18,539 nt of DNA from Hemicentrotus pulcherrimus (Eukaryota; Echinodermata; Echinoidea; Camarodonta; Strongylocentrotidae): contig BEXV01000520.1 in assembly GCA_003118195.1 (NCBI GenBank), forward strand, positions 14,740 to 33,278, read 5' to 3'. The position numbers and the translations under genes were made by a program. The notes beneath the pieces are model-generated. The model saw only the letters and a list, made by a program, of their open reading frames with translations, made no database searches and was not told the origin of the DNA. This document shows, one piece after another, positions 1 to 7,850 of the stretch (positions within the stretch are counted from its first letter, which is position 1; every line of letters begins with the position of its first letter).

Positions 1-102
1 CGCAACATCTCATTCTCATCACGGACAATTACTTGAAAAGGACGCCTGAACCTTGGACTCCTCACTGCCACCAACTCCCCTGATATCATCTTGCTCCAAG
101 TG
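1..102. other. Unassigned sequence at window edge
   Basis: I see no convincing coding frame, repeat or RNA here. It ends where the first inverted-repeat element begins. Confidence 0.4.
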
Positions 103-418
103 CTGGGGGGTGTTTCACAAAGATCTTAAGTTGAACTTATCTCTAAATTGGCTTTAAAAATATGGAAAGCCATGAGCATCTATGAAAATATTTTGTAAAA
201 GTTATTTTAAAAGGCATGAAATGTTAATTCAAATCTTTCATATTTTCTATTATCAAGGAGATTTCATGTTCTTGATGTAGTATTTATAACAAGTCTAAAA
301 TACTTGAGTTTTTGCTTTTGAATGTATTTAATTTTAAGGCTACAAATGGCTCTCCATAATATTTAAGTCCAACTTAGAGTTAAGTTTTGACTTGGAATCT
401 TTGTGGAACACCCCCCTG
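103..418. mobile_element. MITE-like element with terminal inverted repeats (family 1, copy 1)
   Basis: The left end (CTGGGGGGTGTTTCACAAAG) is mirrored at the right end by CTTTGTGGAACACCCCCC, giving terminal inverted repeats of about 20 bp. Inside each end a second inverted pair occurs (TTAAGTTGAAC on the left, AAGTCCAACTTA on the right). The interior is AT-rich and has no ORF, so this is a non-autonomous DNA transposon. A related copy lies at 7234-7525. I could not identify target-site duplications with confidence, so the superfamily is open. Confidence 0.7.
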
Positions 419-550
419 GACCTTAAAGGATGATGTTGAGTCAAGCTTTTTAAAATGTTCTATTCTGAAACCTCCAGTCCACACAACTTCACTCACTCTT
501 TAAGTTCCACATTGCTGTCAGCATGTTTACCCTAGAGGCACACCTGAACA
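419..550 (-). other. Possible continuation of the OB-fold-like fragment
   Basis: Read on the - strand in a frame shifted from the upstream ORF, this stretch gives a short run with SDGKASVQVCL, a stop, then GKHADSNVELKE. It resembles the second half of an OB-fold (beta strands ending in a W/L-G-x-x-A-D type segment). The match is weak and decayed. Confidence 0.25.
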
Positions 551-826
551 CTAGCCTTTCCATCTGACACACACAATTTTCGCATAGATTTGTTGCCCCT
601 CTCCTGAATATTGCGAACCTCGCTTTACTTCCCCACAAATAGATACACACCTCTTTCTTGGAGAATGCTGTATCTCATCGATTTCCACCACTTCTGGCTC
701 TAAGTACTCTATGACGATTGCTTCGTCAATTTTGAAAGAAACTGCTGCAACAAACACAGCGCTGTTCTTACCAATCGTGATCTTTTTTTTACTTCCTATC
801 GATGCTCCTGTCTGTACACATGCCAA
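551..826 (-). pseudogene. OB-fold-like protein fragment, decayed
   Basis: A 91-codon open frame carries IEYLEPEVVEIDEIQ and SPRKRCVSICGEVKR. This alternation of hydrophobic strands resembles the entry to an RPA-like OB-fold, a single-stranded nucleic-acid-binding module found both in host proteins and in mobile-element proteins. Near 600 the similarity moves to another frame, and a stop follows, so I read this as a broken copy or an isolated exon with later damage. The family is a guess from pattern; no catalytic residues apply. Neighbouring remnants are on the same strand and may belong to the same dead element. Confidence 0.3.
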
Positions 827-1160
827 AGGTACTGTTCTTCATTTTCATCAACTCTTTAGTCAACTTTACTTCATTATAATACAGTTCGTACACTGTTGTT
901 ATTGGCATTCTTCAAGTTGAAGAAGTGAAAGGCCCGGCAACCTCCTGATTTGCACTGGAGCTGGAACTTATGGAATGTCATTTATCACAGCTGCTACTCG
1001 CATGAGTTGTAGGTGATTTCCCCACTTTTCAAAGGGCTCCAACAAATAAAAATGGATATCTTCATTTGACATTTTGTACTATTACTTTACTTGGTTCCAC
1101 TAAAATAACAATGTGGTGGAGGCATACAAAAAAATAAACTTACTACTTATGACCTTGGCC
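827..1160. other. Unassigned sequence before the tandem array
   Basis: AT-rich with no supportable ORF. It ends at the start of the 225-bp tandem array. Confidence 0.4.
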
Positions 1161-1164
1161 TCAG

Positions 1165-1887
1165 GACCATATCTCTTAGGGTCGCCCCACCCAAGGTACC
1201 AAGAAACACTGGCCATGCCAACCATGGCCGACATTAGCCCAACGTCGTATTGTTATCTGGGATGGCCTCTGTTGTTACTACTGATTATCTTGACCAGCAT
1301 ATGGGATGCAATCCCAACTTTGTTCCCCTTGCCCTTCCAATGTAGCTGGGCAGCAAGCTGGTCACTGAAGCTAGTCTTTAAAATCCTCATGACCATATCT
1401 CAGTGTGTCGCCCCACCCAAGGTACTAAGGAACACTGGCCATGCCAACCATGGCCGACATTAGCCCAACGTCGTATTGTTATCTGGGATGGCCTCTGTTG
1501 TTACTCCTGATTATCTTGACCAGCATATGGGATGCAATCCCAACTTTGTTCCCCTTGCCCTTCCAGTTTAGCTGGGCAGCAAGCTGGTCACTGAAGCTAG
1601 TCTTAAAATCCTCAAGACCATATCTCAGTGTGTCGCCTCACCTAAGGTACTAAGGAACACTGGCCGTGCCAACCATGGCCGACGTTAGCCCAACGTTGTA
1701 TTGTTATCTGGGATGGCCTCTGTTGTTACTCCTGATTGTCTTGAACAGCATATGGAATGCAATCCCAACTTTGTTCCCCTTGCCCTTCCAGTTTAGCTGG
1801 GCAGCAAGCTGGTCACTGAAGCTAGTCTTAAAATCCTCAAGACCATATTTCGGTGTGTCGCTCCACCCAAGGTACTAAGGAACACTG
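1165..1887. repeat. Tandem array, 225-226 bp monomer, three full copies plus one partial
   Basis: Units start with GACCATAT at 1165, 1391, 1616 and 1841, giving periods of 226, 225 and 225 bp. The last copy stops after about 47 bp. Copies differ by a few substitutions. On the - strand every full copy keeps the same open stretch, including FSDQLAAQLNWKGKGNK and then IASHML; the mostly silent or mild differences suggest it derives from an exon. The peptide faintly recalls the 'NW-G-x-x-x-K' pattern of DUF4806-type domains, but this is weak. The + strand frames over the array are hydrophobic shadows and I do not treat them as genes. Confidence 0.9.
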
Positions 1888-1929
1888 TAAATGAAATAAC
1901 ATTTCATTTTTAAAGGCATTGTAAAGTAT

Positions 1930-2127
1930 TTAGAAATTCATGAAGATTTCCCTCTTCATCTGGAAGATTGCCTTGGATATGGTTGCATAGGTAAATTCCG
2001 TATAATAGGTGGCAACATGTTGCTTGAGCTGCCGCCATTCCTTCTTTGCCGAGTTAAGATCAACCCCCTGTTTTTGAAAAAAGGATTTGGAAATGGTTGA
2101 GGAGGGATGATACCTGTTCAACCCCAT
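1930..2127 (-). pseudogene. Possible hAT/ZNF862-like transposase fragment
   Basis: A 65-codon frame contains GVDLNSAKKEWRQLK followed by a Y-x5-Y spacing. This recalls the 'D-x(5,7)-EW-x2-(L/M)K' segment upstream of the C-terminal dimerisation region in hAT-derived proteins of the ZNF862 type. There is no catalytic residue in the fragment and no clear start. It could equally be an unrelated exon. The flanks contain no terminal repeats that I can see. Confidence 0.3.
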
Positions 2128-2354
2128 ATGATGACAGCTTGTCCATGTCTTCTGGCCATATGGTGTGGTTGAAGATTGGGATTAAGGATTGGGTGATTGG
2201 CAAAATCAGCAAATCGTTCCTCCAACTTCTCCACTACGCCTATTATTGCTTACAGTATGCCTTGGCGTGAATCGCCTGGTCAAAAACCAGAACAGATGCA
2301 TTGACTTCCACAGCACTGATGATTTCAATGCTCTTCACCAGGATCCTGATTTTG
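2128..2354. other. Unassigned sequence
   Basis: No supportable coding frame. The + strand ORF spanning 2189-2527 overlaps a repeat fragment read on the other strand and has no recognisable domain. Confidence 0.35.
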
Positions 2355-2553
2355 GCCTTCATTTTTCTCAGCTTAACCTCGTTGCTGAGCTTGTTGTTAT
2401 CACTGCTCTGACATTGTTGTCAGAACTCAGAACCTTATTCTCAGGTGACGAGTTACACCCCTTATATTTTCAAAATGTTGTCACACACAAAGTTATGAAA
2501 CTCCAATACATACCTCTGCTGATTTGATGGTGATTGTTGGTGGATAATTACTT
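2355..2553 (-). pseudogene. Element X, partial copy C (two shrunken exons)
   Basis: Two pieces match other copies in this window. About 2355-2415 matches 5022-5095 and 3105-3165 (peptide of the type NIRAVI..KLS), here broken by a stop. About 2504-2553 matches 6342-6400: the - strand reads NYPPTITIKSAE then GAG|GTATGT, a consensus splice donor, in both copies. The exons that lie between these in copy B are missing. This is a deleted relic of a spliced gene or transposon family. Confidence 0.6.
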
Positions 2554-2631
2554 GGTTTGTCGCTCTTATCATCTACGGAGGGGGGGGATCGATATCCTAA
2601 AAAAGGGGAAACCAACTGATAATTGATTGGC

Positions 2632-2982
2632 TTATCCGAGTACATACACACAAATACTGTGTGCTCCACCATACTGATGTTTCACATTTTTAGCAGGTAT
2701 AACAAAAGACTGGAAACCAGAGATGATATCATCAGAGCTGTTACATTTTGTTTCAGATAAAGATACTTTGTCAAAATCCTGAACAAATACATATAACACA
2801 TCAAATCTAAGTTTACTTTGTAAACCACAAACGTTTAAAATAACAGTATTCATAAGAAAGGTCCTGCTTGGTTCAAGTGAGACATCAGAGGCCGGGTCAG
2901 TCCTAAAAAGACAGAAAGAAATCAAGGTCCACAACTTTCTTCTTGTCCCACCCAACCCTACAGGGAGCTGTCTTTTTCTCAA
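2632..2982 (-). pseudogene. LINE endonuclease fragment (EEP family)
   Basis: The 116-codon frame holds the start of an endonuclease/exonuclease/phosphatase domain as found at the N-terminus of APE-type non-LTR retrotransposon ORF2. NVCGL at residues 50-54 is the usual first strand with its Asn. LSETK at about 75-79 carries the metal-binding Glu, and HQYGGAHSICVYV at about 102-114 matches the later H-GG segment. The rest of the endonuclease and all of the reverse transcriptase are missing after 2632, so it is a truncated copy. The clade (CR1, RTE or similar) cannot be decided from this length. Confidence 0.75.
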
Positions 2983-3044
2983 GATTCCCTCTAAACCATT
3001 CCTGCTTCCATGAGTAATACTATTTCTTTGATTGGTTGAATTGA

Positions 3045-3331
3045 TATATATTTAGTCCCCCTAGCTGTTTTGCATTGGTGTATTATCTATCTCTCCTGAT
3101 CTTATGCCTTCTTTTTTCGCAGCTTGACCTCCTTGCTCAGCTTGTTTGTTATCACTGCTCTGATATTGTGGGCATTGACACTTGGGAATTTCTGTATTAC
3201 GCAGGCTACATGGTAAAAGAAAGGAAAATGCAAAAAGAAACGAAAAGAAAAACCGGCTTTAGAGCATGCAATACTGACATATATGTGTGCCCTTCTTAGG
3301 CTTCATCGTGTCCCATTCTTCGGAAGTGAAT
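3045..3331 (-). repeat. Element X, copy D; direct repeat of 4965-5240
   Basis: This stretch aligns along its length with 4965-5240 in the same orientation, with scattered substitutions and small indels. On the - strand it carries the exon piece FTSEEWDTMKP, a possible acceptor (TTTTACCATGTAG) and a second exon piece with KFPSVNAHNIRAV and NKLSKEVKLRKKKA followed by TAA. The shared open frame and terminal stop suggest a real protein C-terminus. Together with copy B it flanks the GC-rich Gypsy-derived segment exactly. Confidence 0.8.
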
Positions 3332-3487
3332 CCGGAGGCTCTCTTCCAGCCTATCCAAATGGAAGTGGCTGTCAAAAGCCCGAGGGAATGGGGGGCGCTG
3401 AGCCCTGTTGGCATAGGATGGCGCCGAGGTACTATCCTGTCGTCCCAAAAGCGGCGCTCCACCCGTCAACGGTAATGTCATACCCAT
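3332..3487 (-). pseudogene. TatD-like hydrolase N-terminal fragment
   Basis: The frame contains FDSHFHLDRL, the strand-1 motif (D-x-H-x-H-L-D) of TatD-family metal-dependent DNases; the two His residues are the first metal ligands. Only this first motif is visible, and the frame then runs into copy D of element X, so the rest of the enzyme is lost. Upstream frames (3478-3911) may encode the linker before it. A chance match of a short motif is possible, but the HxH context is good. Confidence 0.5.
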
Positions 3488-4307
3488 CCCCCGTTTCCCA
3501 GTGCCCCGAGGGGGAGGTGTCCGAAGCCCCCGACTGCAGAGTACTCTCCTCCTGTGGTCGTGTTGCCTTCCCTAGGCACGCCCCTCTCCTGAGTCAAACA
3601 ACCCAAACAGCAAAACTCCGCCCATTGATCCGGGGTCAATCCAGCCACAAAGCAATCCAAAATCCGCCAGTGAATTAACACCGCTGGAGTGCTAGGGGGG
3701 AGCACAGTGATTTTGGCCTGGACCGGCCATCCTGCCTCCGAGGCAAGGTGGCGGACCTCAAAGGGCCTGTGCCCCTGGCACGGTACCAACTCCTTGACCA
3801 CCTAGCTCCTGCGGGTGACCTTGAAAAATCTGCGCTCCGGGGACTAAAAACCTTGGAGTAGGACACGCATTTGCAGTACCGGGAAACCGGGACTCGATGA
3901 GTCAGCACCATCTCTGGTCTTCACCAAAGCGCCTCAGGGTCGAGGTACATCCAGCCCCCTTGGCCCTCTTCGTCCCGGGGTCAAACATTCTCCCCGGGGG
4001 GCGGCACCAGATAGCGAAGACATACCTCACTGTGGGGCATGTTGTCCAGGAGGTACTCCTGCAGACATCCCACTCATCTGACGTCCTCCTGCTCAAGGGC
4101 CATCTGAAAGAAGAGGTCACACTGCCGGAGAAGCTCCGGCCAGAGCACCTTATCTGGCACCATCCTGGTAAGGACCCCCGGATGCGGCAGCCTGTGGTTT
4201 TTCACCGCCTCCTCCACAAGTTGTTTCAATGCCCCCTGAAACGTGATGTCCGTCCCCTGGGGTAGCGGCTCCATGCCGCCGATGGAATCCACCTGTGAGG
4301 AAGACAA
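3478..4307 (-). pseudogene. Broken coding remnants downstream of the integrase-PHD frame
   Basis: A frame from 4307 opens just after a good acceptor (CTTCCTCACAG) and holds a hydrophobic, helical segment with GALKQLVEEAVKNH and PELLRQCDLFFQMALEQED. It hits TGA at 4074-4076 and then continues to CCCCACAGTGAG|GTATGT, a consensus donor near 4030. Further frames at 3675-3911 and 3478-3801 (with GLTPDQWAEF) are shifted relative to it. I recognise no family. It may be an accessory ORF of the Gypsy-type element, or a spliced gene captured next to it. Confidence 0.4.
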
Positions 4308-4371
4308 AACGAATGGGAAGGGGAAACCATTAATCTACCACCAAGTTAGTTTAACCCTGATTGTCCCCAAC

Positions 4372-4650
4372 TTAGTGCCCCCTCTGGCTTTCAGCCTGAC
4401 ACGGGGGACATGAATATCTTTTCATGGCCTCCCATTCACTCTGTGAGACGTCCACACACTTACCGTGATACCACTCGTTGCAACCGTCACACTGGATCAT
4501 AAAATCCCCATCATCCGGCTTGCAGCACAAACAGTAAATGCCGGTTTGCTGTACCCACCGCTTCCTGCTGCACCAGGTAGGGACGTCCCTATCTGTACGG
4601 GGCTTCAGTTGGTCCTGATGCCTTGTCAAAATAATGTTAACGAGTTCCAC
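4372..4650 (-). pseudogene. Ty3/Gypsy integrase C-terminal tail followed in frame by a PHD finger
   Basis: The frame is open upstream of the first Met, so 4650 is only the first ATG and the true frame comes from the integrase (next entry). Residues 1-30 have the end of the GPY/F-type integrase module (QLKPRTDRDVPTW). From residue 39 a complete C4HC3 PHD finger follows: C40, C42, C54, C57, H62, C65, C81, C84. It has the KPDDG-x-MI-CD-x-C-x-x-W-Y-H pattern of TAF3-like H3K4me-reading PHDs, including the aromatic before the first Cys and the Trp before the His. Eight residues later the frame ends in a stop. The PHD frame has no damage, unlike the integrase part. By analogy with chromodomains on chromovirus integrases, it may steer integration to active chromatin; that role is inferred. 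Confidence 0.75.
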
Positions 4651-4930
4651 CCGATATAGATCAGGCGAAAGCCTTTCCGCTATACAAGCGGGTCCCTTCC
4701 AGGGGGGTTCCGTTTCTTACAAACTCCCTTCAACTTTGCGGAGTCAAGGACATTTACCCAAACCCCCCTGGTTGTACTGTCGGCGGTAAGAGTTGACATC
4801 ATAATCCCGTTTCCACCTCTCCTGAGTAGACCTCAGCTTCGAGCGCGCTACTTCATGTGCCTCCACCATCGCCCTTCGCACTGGCTCCCTGCGTGCAAAA
4901 GCAGCATGTTCGCTACACGCGAGGGCTCTA
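4651..4930 (-). pseudogene. Ty3/Gypsy integrase C-terminal region with two frameshifts
   Basis: The - strand encodes a typical stretch from the end of a Ty3/Gypsy integrase: AHEVARSKLRSTQERWKRDYD (the coil before the GPY/F module), then WKGP and RLSPDLYRVE, the GPY/F hallmark. Between them the similarity leaves the frame at a C6 run (4763-4768) and returns at a G6 run (4702-4707), so there are two compensating frameshifts at homopolymers. These may be decay or sequencing error. The catalytic DDE core and zinc-binding HHCC domain are missing. Confidence 0.8.
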
Positions 4931-4964
4931 CACTCAAAATCATAAGCACTACATAAGCACTGTT

Positions 4965-6400
4965 ATATATTTAGTCCACCTAGCTGTTTTGCATTGGTGT
5001 ATCATCTATCTCTCCTGATCTTTTGCCTTTTTTTTTCGCAGCTTGACCTCGTTGCTCAGCTTGTTACTTCTCACTTCTCTGATATTGTTGGCATTGACAC
5101 TTGGGAAATTTCTTAATTACGCAGGCTACATGGTAAAAGAAAGGAGAAAAAAAACAGGCTTCAGAGCATGCAATACTGACATATATAGTCTATGTGTGTC
5201 CTTCATAGGCTTCATCATGTCCCATTCTTCAGAAGTGAATGTGAGAAGGAGTTCTTTAGGGATTTTCCTAGTCTGTAGTGCTTCCTTATTCAACAAACCG
5301 CTGTCTGCTGAGATGTCAGAGTCAGAAAGAGTATTTCCCATTCTCATTCTTTGGGCTTCAATTTCCTGAGCATTCTCAACCATCATGAAACCATCAACAT
5401 CTTCATCTGAAAAATTGTCAAGAAGTATCTTGGTGGTCTGAAGTAGTCGAAGCGGTGTCAGTGCTGTTTTCATCGATAGTATTGTGATGTTCATGTGAAG
5501 AAAGGACTGATGATGCATCACTTGGGGTAAAGTTATTGTTGAATTGAACCCCTAGTAAGCTATCTTCATTATAATTCTGATATGTTGGTGATCCTTGTCC
5601 AATTGAGGCATCATATTTGCTGGTGACTGGTGACCCGTAGTCATCATCAAGCAGGTCTCTGGTTGTTGGAGTTACTCCAAGGGAAGCAGCAGTTTCCTTG
5701 ACCTCATCTCTCGAGTTAGTAAATGGTGATGAGCTATCTGACAATCCTGTCAAGGATGGTTAGTTGGAATGTCTTCAGCTGATTTACTTTTTGCTGTAAC
5801 TGGCACTTTTTTGTTTTTGTTTTTTTGTTCAGGCGTCAACGGAGGATGCAAGCTTGTGCCATTGTTGGAGTGTGTTGTAGTAGTGCAGTTTGGGCAAATG
5901 TAATAAATATCCTTTATTGTGGGTATGTTTCTCAAACTGACGCATTAATGGTGAAACCATTCATTACATTTGTCACATGCAAGCATGGGTTTTACCTTAT
6001 CATTTCTTTGTCGGCATATACAGTATAGTTTTCTTCCTTCTTGTACTTTATCTTTCAAACCTCCTGTATTCTTCGTCCACTGGTTATATAGCAACATTCT
6101 GTTTTCCAAGCTGTTCTTTAACTTTAGAAGTGTTGCAAGTTTCCCCCAAACACAAAACACTTTCTGATTGTCTGAAACCAGTGTGGTCTAGATCCTCAAC
6201 AGTCTGTTGTTCCATCAATAATTTGAAGAGTCCTTCTGCAATCCGACTGCCTTGATTCATCATTTTGAGGCCTGCATATGAAGTTGAAAAAACATGGAGT
6301 AATTTCATACTCTTTAATAAATCAATATGTCTATTAAACATCAATACATACCTCTGCTGATTTGATAGTTTTTGTTCGGCGGATAATCACTTGTCATCTA
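4965..6400 (-). pseudogene. Element X, copy B: spliced PHD-containing gene or transposon, broken
   Basis: This is the longest copy of element X. Reading 5' to 3' on the - strand: an exon ending GCAGAG|GTATGT at 6352; a PHD-containing block (6160-5850); a Ser/Thr/Asp-rich, probably disordered block (5753-5418); a block with DNFSDEDVDGFMMVENAQEI and FTSEEWDMMKP (about 5440-5185); an acceptor (TTTTACCATGTAG) and a last exon with KKFPSVNANNIREV and NKLSNEVKLRKKKA followed by TAA at about 5030. A stop inside the PHD and a frame change near 5430 show it is inactive as it stands. I do not recognise a transposase catalytic domain, so function and class are unknown. Confidence 0.6.
5850..6160 (-). pseudogene. 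PHD finger with in-frame stop codon (part of element X copy B)
   Basis: The frame shows LYCICRQ, then ML-A-CDKCNEWFHH, a TAA codon, then CVSL and, about 20 residues on, YYICPNC. All eight ligands of a C4HC3 PHD are in one frame: C-x-C, C-x2-C, H-x2-C, C-x2-C. The TAA stands exactly in the second of the two residues between the His and the fifth Cys. The spacing is perfect, so a single substitution in an otherwise intact finger explains it. Confidence 0.7.
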
Positions 6401-6600
6401 CAGGGCAGGTTGTCCCTCCTCTGCTCTTGTGTAAACTGCAGACCCATCAGATGTGGGTTGACTGCCTCCTTACATTATCACATACCAGTACAAATTACAT
6501 ATTACCGGTAGGCCTACATTATTACCAGTAGGCCTACGTTATTACATACAAATTATAATTACATTATTGCATACAAATTAAATTACATCAAATGATATTT
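6401..6600. other. AT-rich spacer with short repeats
   Basis: Contains a short duplicated phrase (ACCGGTAGGCCTAC then ACCAGTAGGCCTAC) and repeats of ACATACAAATTA. No gene visible. It may be the 3' untranslated tail of the LINE read from the right on the - strand. Confidence 0.4.
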
Positions 6601-6602
6601 CA

Positions 6603-7233
6603 CTATAAAATATAATGATTACTTTGAAAATAGATTGTTTTTGTAGCAGTCTTAAACATTGCAAGTGAGTTGATCGTTCTTATTTCTGAAGGTAGAGCAT
6701 TCCAGAGTACAGGAGCGGAGACTGAAAAGGCTCTGTTGCCATATGTCTGTGTGTTAGTAGGGGTAACAGAAACACGGTATTGAGATGATGACCTGAGGTT
6801 GCGTCTTGGTGTGTACTGATGAACGAGTTCTGATATGTACCTGGTAGTGTTGAGAGAGGTAATTCTGAGCTTTAAAACATAAAATAAATAGTACACTTTT
6901 TTCAACAGGCAACCAATGGAGATCAAACAATATAGGTGAAATTAGGTTTTTAGAGCGAGCGCCTCGTATGAGCCTCACTGCTGCATTTTGGATTCTCTGA
7001 ACACAGTTCAATTGCTTGTGGGGTAAACCATAGCATAGAACATTACAATTATCAACATGGGATATGATTACGGAATGAACAAGGATTGCAACAGATTTAC
7101 GATTAAGACAATGTCTAATCTGTCAAATTTTGTGAATAGCCGAGACAGCTGATTGACAAGTCTTGGTGATGTGATCAGATATTGACAGATGCCTGTCCAT
7201 GATAACACCAAGGTTGCTGCCTTTTTTGGACTG
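6603..7233 (-). pseudogene. LINE reverse transcriptase C-terminus (Jockey/CR1-like group)
   Basis: On the - strand the conserved tail of ORF2 is easy to read in pieces: LGVIMDRHLSISDHI (7216-7170 region), then CVQRIQNAAVRLIRGARS, DLHWLPV, YTPRRNLRSSSQ, YGNRAFSVSAPVLWNALPSE and FKTATKTIYF, ending in a stop near 6603. These are the standard post-RT motifs of CR1/L2-type non-LTR retrotransposons. A stop near 7117 and a frame change near 6850-6880 show it is dead. The upstream part continues beyond the MITE at 7234-7525. Confidence 0.85.
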
Positions 7234-7525
7234 CTGGGAAGTGTTTTACAAAGACTAAGATTAACTCAAGTTGGACTTTACTATGGCAGGCCATCCATGA
7301 CACTGTTTGCTTTCACCATTTACTGGTAATGGTCTCTCAAGGGACTTTCAAATAGTCACACATCTACATAATTCAGCATTGTGGATAGTTCATTATTGAA
7401 GGGAAAAATATTATCCAAAGATTATAATTGAGAGACCAATGGTGAGAGCAACCAGTGGCATGAATGGCCTGCTATATTTAAGTCCAACTTAAAGTTGATC
7501 TTAGTCTTTGGGAAACACCTCCCAG
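7234..7525. mobile_element. MITE-like element (family 1, copy 2) inserted in the LINE
   Basis: The left end CTGGGAAGTGTTTTACAAAG and the reverse complement of the right end, CTGGGAGGTGTTTCCCAAAG, form a terminal inverted repeat; the inverted match continues for about 40 bp (ACTAAGATYAAC, then AAGTTGGACTT). The ends and subterminal AAGTCCAACTTA motif match the element at 103-418. It splits the LINE protein between DGVNI and SNLGVIMD. Flanks share only a GGA triplet, so the target duplication is uncertain. Confidence 0.85.
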
Positions 7526-7850
7526 GGATGTTAACTCCATCAACATTGACAAATAGAGAATGTAGTGTATTAGGAACAAATCTAGACATAAAATGTATCA
7601 CCTCAGTCTTAGAAGCATTGACAAGTAAACATGGTCTTAGTTGACCNAAATAGAGAATGTAGTGTATTAGGAACAAATCTAGACATAAAATGTATCACCT
7701 CAGTCTTAGAAGCATTGACAAGTAAACATGGTCTTAGTTGACCACAATATTGAGTCTTTAAATGAAGAAAAACAGCTTTGTTCCTACTAATTGAAGGGAA
7801 AGAGAGAAAATACCACATTGTAACCCATGTTTTGAAAAGTGGGGGCACTT
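7526..7850 (-). pseudogene. LINE reverse transcriptase, part upstream of the MITE
   Basis: The - strand gives LLVNASKTEVIHF, the usual 'LN-x-x-KTE' motif after the RT catalytic domain, then VNVDGVNI, which would lead straight into the piece on the other side of the MITE. The segment includes an apparent 96-bp duplication around an N, so the frame is interrupted in the assembly. Upstream of 7750 the similarity fades. Confidence 0.75.
7551..7743. repeat. Exact 96-bp direct duplication around a single N
   Basis: 7551-7646 and 7648-7743 read identically, and the only base between them is N at 7647. The duplication repeats LINE codons and is not expected in a LINE. A failed merge of two overlapping contig ends is the simplest explanation. 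Confidence 0.95.

Larger units (their letters stand above)
3332..4964 (-). mobile_element. GC-rich Ty3/Gypsy-derived segment (integrase C-terminus, PHD, downstream remnants)
   Basis: This 1.6-kb block is clearly richer in GC than its surroundings and lies between two direct repeats of about 280 bp. On the - strand it runs integrase C-terminus (about 4930-4600), PHD finger (4533-4399), stop, then broken frames ending in a TatD-like motif. Gag, protease, reverse transcriptase, RNase H and the integrase core are absent. The flanking repeats do not begin with TG and end with CA, so calling them LTRs is not justified. The element is an internally deleted or rearranged fragment. Confidence 0.7.

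Noticed and set aside
1113..1878. Hydrophobic + strand ORFs over the tandem array, looking like small membrane proteins
   Set aside because: They follow the repeat unit and end at a shared stop in each copy; the - strand frame looks more protein-like.
3045..5240. Direct repeats as LTRs of the Gypsy element
   Set aside because: Ends are not TG...CA, they carry spliced coding exons, and copy B continues beyond the repeat.
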